Origin: Acidimicrobiales bacterium
GTDB lineage: Bacteria > Actinomycetota > Acidimicrobiia > Acidimicrobiales > VFJN01
Direction: 5' to 3'
DNA length: 55,987 nt
Assembly: GCA_035316325.1 (NCBI GenBank)
Contig: DATHJB010000088.1
Span: forward strand, 1 to 55,987
Part shown: positions 41,067 through 48,327 of the stretch, in pieces
Numbering within the stretch: the stretch's first letter is position 1
Layout: each line of letters starts with the position of its first letter
Notes under the pieces: generated by a model
Seen by the model: only the letters and a program-made list of their open reading frames with translations
Databases searched by the model: none
What the model was told of the DNA's origin: nothing
Translations under genes and position numbers: made by a program

Positions 41067-42812
41067 GTGAGCGACTACCCACCCACCGACGACCCCCGTG
41101 AGCCGGCGAGCCCCTGGGCCGAGCCCGGCTCCACCGAGCCGCCACCCCGGGCCAACGGCGGGGCACCACCGCCCCCTCCCCCGCCGCCACCTCCGCCCGC
41201 CCGCCCTGCACGCGAGACCATCTGGGGCCCCGAGGATCCGCCGCCGACCGCGGCCCGTCCCGGCCCCCCACCGCCGGCACGTGCCGCCCCGCCGCCTCCA
41301 CCGGGGCCGATGTGGCCCGGGGCGCCGGCCCCGCCACCGGGGACGCCGCCCTACTGGGCGCCGGCGAAGAAGTCGCCCCTGCCGCTGTGGCTGGGCGCGG
41401 TGCTGTGCACGGTCGTCGTGATCGCGGCGGTGAGCGTGGTGATCTACGCCCGCAACAGCAGCGGCGACTACCCCGACGAGTGGGACCCCCGGGTCGCCGA
41501 CCTGGTCGCCTTCGTGGAGGACCAGCGCGACCTGCAGTTCGACCACCCCGTCCCCGTCGACTTCCTCAGCGCCGACGAGTACTCCGACGCCGTGCGGGTC
41601 GACGCCGGTGATCTCACCGAGGAGGAGACCGAGTCGCTCGACCGGCAGGTGGCGTTCCTCCGGGCGCTCGGCCTGGCCAGCGGCGACCTCGACCCGGTCG
41701 AGGCCCAGAACGACCTGGCCGACGCCGGCACCCTCGCCTACTACGACGTCGTCACCGAGCGGGTGGTGGTCCGGGGCACCGAGCTGGCCGTCGACCTGCG
41801 CGTCACGCTCGTGCACGAGCTCACCCACGTGCTCCAGGACCAGCAGTTCGACCTGGAGGAGCTGCAGCAGGGCATCGACCCCGACGACGAGGCCGCCGTC
41901 GACGACGCCTTCACCGGCTACCTGGCGCTGGTCGAGGGCGACGCCGTCCGCGTCGAGAACGCCTACGTCGAGAGCCTCGGCCAGGCCGAGTTCGACGAGT
42001 ACGTCGAGACCTACAACGAGGGGTTCGAGGCCTCCCAGGACGACCTGGGTGACATCCCGGCCGCGCTGCAGGCGTTCGGCATCGTGCCCTACGTGCTGGG
42101 CCAGCCGCTGGTGAGCCTGATCGCGGCCGAGGGCGGCAACGGCGCCGTGGACGACGCCTTCGACCAGCTGCCGGCCACCGGCGAGCACATGCTCGACCCC
42201 CGCTCCTACCTCGCTGCCGACGGCCCCGCGGAGCCCACCGAGCTGGACGCACCGCCGCTGCCCGACGGCATCGACGAGCCCACCGAGGAGGGCGTCTTCG
42301 ACGCCGTCGACCTCTACGTGGTGCTGGCCGAGCGCATCGACCCGGTCGTCGCCCTGGAGGCCGCCGACGGCTGGGGCAACGGCCGCTGGGTCACCTACGA
42401 AGACGACGACCGCACCTGCGTGCGCTTCGCCGTCGACAGCGACAGCACCGGCGACGCCACCCAGGTGGCCGACACCCTGGAGGAGTGGACCGACGCCGCC
42501 CCGGCCGCCAACGGTGCCCGCGTCGTCGACGAAGGCGACACCCCGTTCGTCGAATCGTGTGACCCCGGCGACGACGCGGTCGACATCAACGACCGGGCCC
42601 TCGACGTCCTGCAGCTGCCGGCCCTGCGCTCGCAGCTCACCGTGGAGGCCGTGGAGCTCGGCGGCCTCGACCTCGACACCGCGTTCGACCAGGCCGACTG
42701 CGTGGTCGGCGCGCTCGGCTACGACGCCGCCCTCCAGGTGGCGTACGCCGCCGAGGAGGCCGACCTCCCCGGCAACTTCGACGCGGCCCTGACCTCCTGC
42801 GGGAACGCCTGA
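41067..42812 (+). CDS. Membrane-anchored putative zinc metalloprotease (HEXXH)
   Basis: A protein of about 581 residues. An N-terminal region very rich in Pro and Ala (polyproline PPPPPPPPPP) is followed by a single transmembrane helix (WLGAVLCTVVVIAAVSVVI) and a large extracytoplasmic domain. That domain has a LVHELTHVLQDQQFDLEE segment: HEXXH with His250, Glu251 and His254. A likely third ligand Glu290 lies in YLALVEGDAV, the usual spacing for this gluzincin-like pattern. The chosen GTG at 41067 follows AAGGA at seven bases. Proteolytic activity is inferred. It points away from dop, toward mpa, with convergent transcription and a terminator between. Confidence 0.75.
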   Translation: MSDYPPTDDPREPASPWAEPGSTEPPPRANGGAPPPPPPPPPPPARPARETIWGPEDPPPTAARPGPPPPARAAPPPPPGPMWPGAPAPPPGTPPYWAPAKKSPLPLWLGAVLCTVVVIAAVSVVIYARNSSGDYPDEWDPRVADLVAFVEDQRDLQFDHPVPVDFLSADEYSDAVRVDAGDLTEEETESLDRQVAFLRALGLASGDLDPVEAQNDLADAGTLAYYDVVTERVVVRGTELAVDLRVTLVHELTHVLQDQQFDLEELQQGIDPDDEAAVDDAFTGYLALVEGDAVRVENAYVESLGQAEFDEYVETYNEGFEASQDDLGDIPAALQAFGIVPYVLGQPLVSLIAAEGGNGAVDDAFDQLPATGEHMLDPRSYLAADGPAEPTELDAPPLPDGIDEPTEEGVFDAVDLYVVLAERIDPVVALEAADGWGNGRWVTYEDDDRTCVRFAVDSDSTGDATQVADTLEEWTDAAPAANGARVVDEGDTPFVESCDPGDDAVDINDRALDVLQLPALRSQLTVEAVELGGLDLDTAFDQADCVVGALGYDAALQVAYAAEEADLPGNFDAALTSCGNA

Positions 42813-42831
42813 CCCGACCCGGGACGCGCAA

Positions 42832-42858
42832 CGGCGCCCGACCGGAAGTCGGGCGCCG
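42832..42858. terminator. Bidirectional stem-loop between the metalloprotease and mpa genes
   Basis: A perfect 11-bp stem cggcgcccgac (42832-42842) and gtcgggcgccg (42848-42858) with loop cggaa lies between two convergent genes, so it can serve both. No T-tract on either strand. Confidence 0.75.
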
Positions 42859-42876
42859 CTCGCAGGAACCTGGTCG

Positions 42877-44625
42877 CTACAGGTACTGACCGGTGGCGAC
42901 CCGCTCGATCGCCCGGCCGCCGTTGCCGGAACCCTCGCGGTTGACGATGGTGCGCACGTAGACGATGCGCTCGCCCTTCTTGCCGGAGATCTTCGCCCAG
43001 TCGTCCGGGTTCGTGGTGTTGGGCAGGTCCTCGTGCTCCTTGTACTCCTGGTGGATCGAGGCGATCATGTCCTCGAGCACGATGCCCTTCACGCCCCCGG
43101 CGAGGTGGCGCTTGATGGCCAGCTTCTTGGCCCGCCGCACGATGTTCTCGATCATGGCTCCGGACGCGAAGTCCTTGAAGTACATGACCTCTTTGTCACC
43201 GTTCTGGTAGGTGACCTCGAGGAACTCGTTGTCCGAGTCGGTGCGGTACATCTCGTCGACCGTGCGCTCGATCATCGCCTGCACGCACTTGGCGGCGTCG
43301 CCCCCACCGAGGTCCTGCACGGCATCGGGGCCGAGCGGCAGGTCGACGGTGAGGTAGCGGCCGAAGATCTGCGTGGCCGAGATCTCGTTGGGCCGCTCGA
43401 TCTTGATCTTCACGTCGAGGCGGCCCGGGCGCAGGATGGCGGGGTCGATCAGGTCCTCACGGTTGGAGGCGCCGATCACGATGACGTTCTTCAGCGACTC
43501 GACGCCGTCGATCTCGGCCAGCAGCTGCGGGACGATGGTCGACTCGACGTCGGAGCTGATGCCCGAGCCGCGGGTGCGGAACATCGAGTCCATCTCGTCG
43601 AAGAACACGATGACCGGCCAGCCCTCCTCGGACTTCTCGCGAGCACGCTGGAAGACCAGGCGGATCTGCCGCTCGGTCTCGCCCACGTACTTGTTGAGCA
43701 GCTCGGGGCCCTTGATGTTGAGGAAGTAGCTCTTGCCGCCCTCGTCGCCGGTGACCGAGGCCACCTTCTTGGCCAGGCTGTTGGCCACCGCCTTGGCGAT
43801 GAGCGTCTTGCCGCAGCCCGGAGGGCCGTAGAGCAGGATGCCCTTGGGGGCGGGCAGCTTGTGCTCGGCGAAGAGCTCCTGGTGGAGGAACGGCAGCTCG
43901 ACCGCGTCGGCGATCTGCTCGATCTGCTCGTCGAGGCCGCCGATGTCGGAGTAGGCCGCGTCGGGCACCTCTTCGAGCACCAGGTCCTCGACCTCGGCGC
44001 GGGGCAGCTTCTCCAGCAGCAGGCCCGACCGGGGGTCCATCAGCAGCGAGTCGCCGCTGCGGATCTTCTCCTCGGCGAGGGCGGCACTGATGTCGACCAC
44101 CCGCTCCTCGTCGGCCCGGCCGACGATGATGGCGCGGCGACCGTCCTCGAGCGTCTCCTTGAGGGTGACGACCTCACCGTTGGTGTCGGGCGTGCGGGAG
44201 AGCACGACGTTGAGCGACTCGTTGAGGACGACCTCGCCGCCCCGCACGAGCTCCTCCTCGTCGAGCGCCGGGTGGACGGCGACGCGCATCTTCCGGCCGC
44301 CGGAGTAGACGTCGACGGTGCCGTCGTCGTTGCGGCCGAGCAGCGTGCCGTAGGCGGACGGCGGCTGGGTGAGCTTGTCGACCTCCTCACGCAGGGCCGC
44401 GATGTGGTCGCGCGCCTCACGGAGGGTGTAGGTCAGCTTCTCGTTCTGGGCGACCGCCTGGGCCAGCTGGCCCTTGGTCTCCAACAGCCGTTCCTCGAGG
44501 GTGCGGACCCTCTTGGGAGCATCCTGCAACCGACGCCGCAGCGCCAGGATCTCCTCTTCGAGCGTGCGTACCGTCTCCGCATCCTGGGTGGACGGACGGG
44601 GCTCGTTCTCTCGCTCAGCGACCAC
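42877..44625 (-). CDS. mpa: Proteasomal AAA+ ATPase Mpa/ARC
   Basis: A 582-residue hexameric ATPase that recruits pupylated proteins, unfolds them and feeds them to the 20S core. Order: an N-terminal coiled coil ([20 protein letters not shown]), which binds Pup; one or two OB domains ([20 protein letters not shown]); then the AAA domain with Walker [15 protein letters not shown], Walker [13 protein letters not shown], sensor [20 protein letters not shown]. The last residues are ATGQYL; the conserved penultimate-tyrosine GQYL tail docks in the alpha-ring pockets. GTG at 44625 is placed by an almost full anti-Shine-Dalgarno match just before it. Another GTG at 44631 overlaps that site. Confidence 0.97.
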   Translation of the reverse strand: MVAERENEPRPSTQDAETVRTLEEEILALRRRLQDAPKRVRTLEERLLETKGQLAQAVAQNEKLTYTLREARDHIAALREEVDKLTQPPSAYGTLLGRNDDGTVDVYSGGRKMRVAVHPALDEEELVRGGEVVLNESLNVVLSRTPDTNGEVVTLKETLEDGRRAIIVGRADEERVVDISAALAEEKIRSGDSLLMDPRSGLLLEKLPRAEVEDLVLEEVPDAAYSDIGGLDEQIEQIADAVELPFLHQELFAEHKLPAPKGILLYGPPGCGKTLIAKAVANSLAKKVASVTGDEGGKSYFLNIKGPELLNKYVGETERQIRLVFQRAREKSEEGWPVIVFFDEMDSMFRTRGSGISSDVESTIVPQLLAEIDGVESLKNVIVIGASNREDLIDPAILRPGRLDVKIKIERPNEISATQIFGRYLTVDLPLGPDAVQDLGGGDAAKCVQAMIERTVDEMYRTDSDNEFLEVTYQNGDKEVMYFKDFASGAMIENIVRRAKKLAIKRHLAGGVKGIVLEDMIASIHQEYKEHEDLPNTTNPDDWAKISGKKGERIVYVRTIVNREGSGNGGRAIERVATGQYL

Positions 44626-44638
44626 GATCACCTCCTCC
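44626..44638 (-). promoter_or_regulatory. Near-perfect Shine-Dalgarno sequence of mpa
   Basis: On the minus strand GGAGGAGGTGATC directly precedes the GTG at 44625. It contains AGGAGGTGATC, complementary to the 3' end of 16S rRNA (consensus AAAGGAGGTGATCC). This fixes the start and predicts strong initiation despite a GTG. Confidence 0.75.
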
Positions 44639-44825
44639 GACCAAGGGTTCGACCCGGGGGCGTACCTGTATTTTCGACCCTACACCGGCACCACCGCCCG
44701 GCGGCACCATTACCTGATGAGCCGACACAGACGAATTTCTATCGGGTTTGCCTTGTTTATCAACCCTTCGACTACGCTGCGGTTTCGGACTCTGGACGTC
44801 ATCTAGCCAGGAGCACAGCAACAGC

Positions 44826-45062
44826 ATGAAGGTCTGGATCGATCAGGATCTCTGCACCGGCGACGGTCTCTGCGAGGAGATCGCACCCGACGTCTTCACC
44901 TTGCTGGACGATGGCCTGGCCTACGTCAAGGAAGGCGACAAGGTGTTCGCCGACCCCGGTGGCGCCGAGGGCCTGGCGGTCGTCCCCGCCGGTCAGGAAG
45001 AGGCGACCATCGAGGCCGCCGAGGAGTGCCCCGGCGAGTGCATCTTCATCGAGGTCGACTGA
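44826..45062 (+). CDS. Small single-cluster ferredoxin
   Basis: A 78-residue ferredoxin. Cysteines are C10, C16 and C68, with the CTGDGLC stretch typical of small one-cluster ferredoxins; C72 (CPGEC) is an additional one. At the position of the second cysteine the protein has Asp13. A similar aspartate ligates the [4Fe-4S] cluster in Pyrococcus furiosus ferredoxin, so a [4Fe-4S] cluster with aspartate or a [3Fe-4S] cluster is possible. ATG at 44826 was taken; a longer reading from 44748 has no ferredoxin homology. It is divergent from mpa. Partner enzymes are not evident. Confidence 0.88.
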   Translation: MKVWIDQDLCTGDGLCEEIAPDVFTLLDDGLAYVKEGDKVFADPGGAEGLAVVPAGQEEATIEAAEECPGECIFIEVD

Positions 45063-45075
45063 CCCCACGGTCGAT

Positions 45076-45126
45076 CGAAACCTCGACAGAGATGGCGCCA
45101 TAGCCACCAGTTCTGTCGAGGTTTCG
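45076..45126. terminator. Bidirectional 15-bp stem-loop between the ferredoxin and marP genes
   Basis: Perfect arms cgaaacctcgacaga (45076-45090) and tctgtcgaggtttcg (45112-45126) with a 21-base loop. It lies just after the ferredoxin stop and nine bases before the end of the convergent protease gene, so it can terminate both. Confidence 0.75.
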
Positions 45127-45134
45127 CCGGGAGA

Positions 45135-46298
45135 TCAGCCGAGGCAGTCGCCGGTGTCGCGCTCGGCCGAGAGGTCGCCGGACAGCACGGCCCGCACCTC
45201 CTCCAGCGCCAGCGCGTAGGCCACCCCGCTCTTGTCGGGGGCCACCGCGAACGCCAGGCCCACCACGTCGCCCTGCGGGTCGATCAGCGCCCCGCCCGAG
45301 TCGCCGGGCGCCAGGTTCGACGCCAGCACCAGCACCTGGCGGCGTGACTCCTCCCGGTCGTACACGTCGTTGCCGACTGCGGTGATCTCCTCGGCCACCT
45401 CGAACGGGCTCACCTCCAGCTGGCCGCCGCCCGGATGGCCGAACACGCCGCCCACGTCGCCCACGTCGGCGTCGCGCAGGGCGAGCGGCGGCACGTCGAG
45501 GCCGTCGACCCGCAGCACGGCGATGTCGCGCCGCGAGTCGTAGGCGACGACGGTGGCGTCGCGGGAGGAGCCGTCGTGGAGCTGCACCTGGGTGTCGTCC
45601 TCGCCGGCGACGACGTGGGCGTTGGTGACGATCAGGCCCGGCTGCACCACGAAGCCGCTGCCCTCCTGGACCCGCCGGCAGGCCACGCCCTGCACCTTCA
45701 CCGTGGAGCGCACCGCGGTCTCGGCGACCGACTCGGTCAGCCCGCTGGCCTCCGGTGGCGCCGCCAGGTCGGGGGCCTCCTGCAGGCCGCCGAACACCAG
45801 CGGGAAGGCGTCGTCACCGATGATCCAGCGCAGCGCCTTCATCGTGTCCGGCGGCTCCGGGAACCAGTCGTGCACCTCGCGGGTGATGGACGAGCCGTAG
45901 GCCTGCTCGGCCGGCCAGCCCCGCTCCGACGTGAGGATCGGGATCAGCAGCCACAGGCCCACCAGCACGCTGAAGCAGCCCACCACCGCGCCCACCCCCC
46001 GGTCGACCTGGCGGGCCGGTCCCGTCGGCACCTCGATGTTCAGCTTGCTGCCCAGCGTCAGCGCCAGGCCCTGCCCGATCAGGCCGGCGCCCAGCAGGGT
46101 CGCCACCGCCACCAGCACCAGGCTGGGCTGGCTGGCGTCCTCGAGCCGTTCCAGCAGGCCCGGCAGCACCGCGTAGCCGAGGAGCAGGCCGAGGGCCAGG
46201 CCGAGCCACGAGATGAGCTTGGCCACGAGGCCCAGGCGGTAGCCGCCGACCGCGGCGCACACGCCGATCACCACGAGGACGACGTCGAGGAGGTTCAC
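45135..46298 (-). CDS. MarP-like membrane serine protease (CvpA/trypsin fusion)
   Basis: A 387-residue protein combining a CvpA-type N-terminal membrane domain with about four hydrophobic helices (VNLLDVVLVVIGVCAAVGGY, and others to about residue 110) and a trypsin-like protease domain. The catalytic triad is visible as TNAHVVAG (His), RRDIAVLRV (Asp) and APGDSGGALI (Ser). In M. tuberculosis the same architecture is MarP (Rv3671c), an acid-resistance protease that acts in the periplasm. A cysteine pair (VACRRV and DTGDCLG) may form a disulfide. The GTG at 46298 was chosen because it begins the first membrane helix. Earlier readings in this frame lie over trmI and lack homology. Confidence 0.88.
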   Translation of the reverse strand: MNLLDVVLVVIGVCAAVGGYRLGLVAKLISWLGLALGLLLGYAVLPGLLERLEDASQPSLVLVAVATLLGAGLIGQGLALTLGSKLNIEVPTGPARQVDRGVGAVVGCFSVLVGLWLLIPILTSERGWPAEQAYGSSITREVHDWFPEPPDTMKALRWIIGDDAFPLVFGGLQEAPDLAAPPEASGLTESVAETAVRSTVKVQGVACRRVQEGSGFVVQPGLIVTNAHVVAGEDDTQVQLHDGSSRDATVVAYDSRRDIAVLRVDGLDVPPLALRDADVGDVGGVFGHPGGGQLEVSPFEVAEEITAVGNDVYDREESRRQVLVLASNLAPGDSGGALIDPQGDVVGLAFAVAPDKSGVAYALALEEVRAVLSGDLSAERDTGDCLG

Positions 46299-46345
46299 GG
46301 GACGGCCTGCCTGTCTCTTCCGAAGGGACGTCTTCCGATGGGCCG

Positions 46346-47116
46346 CTATTTGAGCAGACGCGCGCTCGTCAGGAAGCCCGTGTGCGCGACCATCCGATGG
46401 TCGGGACGCACGGACAGCCCCTCGATGTGCCAGCCCCGGTGGAGCACCTCGACCGTCTCGGTGAGGCCGAAGCCACCGCCGTCCAGGGCCTCCCGCAGCT
46501 GGGCGGCCTGGGTGATCTGCGGCGTGTAGGCCACGAGGATGCCGCCGGGGTGCAGTGCCTTGGCGGCGTGGTCGACCACCCGCCACGGCTCGGGCAGGTC
46601 GAGGACCACACGGTCGAGGTCGTCGACGTCGATGCCGTCGTAGGCGTCGCGCAGCTCCACGTCGTAGCGGGCGGCGGCCTGCTCGCCCAGGAACGTGGTG
46701 ACGTTGCGGACCGCCCGGGCCGCGAAGTCCTCCCGCAGCTCGTAGCCGGTGATCTCGGCGCCGGCCCGCAGCAGCGTCATCGACAGGGCGCCCGAGCCGA
46801 CGCCCGACTCCAGCACCCGGGCGCCGGGGAAGATGTCGGCCAGCATGAGGATCGGGCCGAGGTCCTTGGGATAGATGACCTGGGCGCCCCGGGGCATCTT
46901 GAACACGAAGTCCGACAGGGTGGGCCGGATCGCCAGCAGCCGGCCGCCGCCGCTGGAGCGCACGCTCACGCCCTCGGGCTGGCCGATGAGGTCGCTGTGG
47001 GGCAGCACGCCCACGTGACTGTGGAACTCGCCGCCCTCGGCCAGGGTGATCAGGTAGCGGCGGCGCTTGGCGTCGACCAGCATCACCTGCTCGCCGGCGC
47101 GCAGGAGGCGGCTCAT
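46346..47116 (-). CDS. trmI: tRNA (adenine58-N1)-methyltransferase TrmI
   Basis: A 256-residue SAM-dependent methyltransferase that makes m1A at position 58 in the T-loop of tRNA. The N-terminal small domain includes RRYLITLAEGGEFHSHVGVL. The Rossmann domain has VLESGVGSGALSMTLLRAGA (SAM-binding) and RVVLDLPEPWRVVDHAAKAL, whose Asp is the conserved catalytic-region residue. SVRPDHRMVAHTGFLTSARL is the family C-terminus. ATG at 47116 overlaps the ttuA stop by four bases. In M. tuberculosis the equivalent (Rv2118c) also lies near mpa (Rv2115c), but without a ttuA. Confidence 0.95.
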   Translation of the reverse strand: MSRLLRAGEQVMLVDAKRRRYLITLAEGGEFHSHVGVLPHSDLIGQPEGVSVRSSGGGRLLAIRPTLSDFVFKMPRGAQVIYPKDLGPILMLADIFPGARVLESGVGSGALSMTLLRAGAEITGYELREDFAARAVRNVTTFLGEQAAARYDVELRDAYDGIDVDDLDRVVLDLPEPWRVVDHAAKALHPGGILVAYTPQITQAAQLREALDGGGFGLTETVEVLHRGWHIEGLSVRPDHRMVAHTGFLTSARLLK

Positions 47117-48072
47117 CGGCCACGACCCCGGGCGTAGCGCTTGCGGACCAGCTCGACCGGCACGGGCTCGTGGCCGGCGGTGCGATCCACGAGGCGGCAG
47201 AAGGCGCAGGGGCTGGTGGGCGTCGGGGCACCGCAGTGCTCGCAGGCGACCAGCTCGCTCTTCGCCTCCTGGGCCTCGGGCTGGAAGCGGTCGGCGGCCC
47301 GGGCCAGGAAGCCGAAGTAGAAGTCGCGCTTGGCGCCGGGCGAGGCCGCCTCGATGATGTTGAGCGCCTCCTTGTAGCGGAGGTGCCGGTTGCCCTCGGC
47401 CATGGGGCACTCCTCCACCACGTAGTCGATGCCGCGCAGCACGCAGTAGGCGGCGGTCTCCCGCTCGCCCAGGCGGACCAGCGGCTTCACCTTGCGGGGG
47501 AACCCTGGCGACGCGGGGAGCACCGGCTGCTGGCGGCCCAGGTACTCGGTCTGCCAGTGGAGCGTGTTGCCCAGGAGCACGGCGGCCTCGTCGTCGAGGT
47601 TGTGGCCGGTGGCGACCACGTCGTAGCCGCCGTCGAGCGCGGACTTGTCGAACAGGTGGCGCTTCGACAGGCCGCACGCCGAGCACGGCACCCGGCGGGT
47701 GACCTTGCTGGCGGTCGGGATGTCGTAGTCGTACTCGTCGCGCAGGTCGACGAGGTGGAGCTTCAGGCCCCGCTCCTCGGCGAAGGCGACGCTGGTGGCG
47801 GTGCTGTGCTCGCTGTAGTCGCCGATGCCGAGGCCGATGGTCATGCCCTCGGCGGGGTAGCCGAGCTCCAGCAGGATGTCCCAGAGCGCCAGGCTGTCCT
47901 TGCCGCCGGAGATGGCGACCAGCACCCGCTCCCCCGGCTCGATCATCCGGTGGTCGTGGATCGCCTTGGCCACCTGGTCGCGGCAGAACCGCACCATGTG
48001 CTCGGCGCAGAAGTTGGAGTTGTGGCGCCGCAGGTCGATCACGGCCGGCCCGCGGCACACCGTGCACTTCAT
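47113..48072 (-). CDS. ttuA: tRNA 2-thiolation enzyme TtuA
   Basis: A 319-residue PP-loop sulfurtransferase that makes 2-thiouridine/5-methyl-2-thiouridine at tRNA position 54. Zinc sites are C3, C6, C22, H25 at the N-terminus and C277, C280, C289, C292 at the C-terminus. The ATP PP-loop is SGGKDS (55-60). C130, C133 and C222 carry the [4Fe-4S] cluster; the numbers equal those of Thermus thermophilus TtuA. CSACGLSKR and VVATGHNLDDEAAV are nearly identical to Thermus. The ATG overlaps the ttuB stop by four bases and its own stop overlaps trmI, so the three genes are coupled. The sulfur donor is thiocarboxylated TtuB. Confidence 0.93.
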   Translation of the reverse strand: MKCTVCRGPAVIDLRRHNSNFCAEHMVRFCRDQVAKAIHDHRMIEPGERVLVAISGGKDSLALWDILLELGYPAEGMTIGLGIGDYSEHSTATSVAFAEERGLKLHLVDLRDEYDYDIPTASKVTRRVPCSACGLSKRHLFDKSALDGGYDVVATGHNLDDEAAVLLGNTLHWQTEYLGRQQPVLPASPGFPRKVKPLVRLGERETAAYCVLRGIDYVVEECPMAEGNRHLRYKEALNIIEAASPGAKRDFYFGFLARAADRFQPEAQEAKSELVACEHCGAPTPTSPCAFCRLVDRTAGHEPVPVELVRKRYARGRGR

Positions 48073-48269
48073 TCGGCGCCTCCGGAGATGACCGGGCGGA
48101 TCTCGACGACGTCGGCGTCGTCGAGCAGGGCGTCGCCCGGCACCAGCGTGTCGCCCCGGATCACCAGCACCGACTCCCGGTTCAGCTCCAGGTTGCCCAG
48201 CAGCTTGGTGACGGTGATCGGCCCGGGCACGTCGAGCTCACGGCGGGGGTTGCGCAACACGACCTTCAT
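48069..48269 (-). CDS. ttuB: TtuB-like ubiquitin-fold sulfur carrier, ending GG plus two residues
   Basis: A 66-residue beta-grasp protein (ThiS/MoaD/ubiquitin fold) that should carry sulfur to TtuA as a C-terminal thiocarboxylate. It begins MKVVLRNPRRELDVPG, and ESVLVIRGDTLVPGDAL followed by DADVVEIRPVISGG matches Thermus TtuB closely. Thermus TtuB ends exactly at the di-glycine, whereas here Ala65 and Glu66 follow. The stop is inside the ttuA start (ATGA). The extra residues would have to be removed before adenylation by an E1-like enzyme (TtuC/MoeB type), which is not in the window. Start ATG at 48269. Confidence 0.85.
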   Translation of the reverse strand: MKVVLRNPRRELDVPGPITVTKLLGNLELNRESVLVIRGDTLVPGDALLDDADVVEIRPVISGGAE

Positions 48270-48327
48270 GACGCGCCCATTGTCGCGTGCCGGACGCCCG
48301 CCCCCGACACCGGCTAGAAACGTGCCC

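Noticed and set aside
46299..47231. Extension of the MarP-like gene over trmI
   Set aside because: The added residues have no homology; the CvpA membrane domain starts at GTG 46298.
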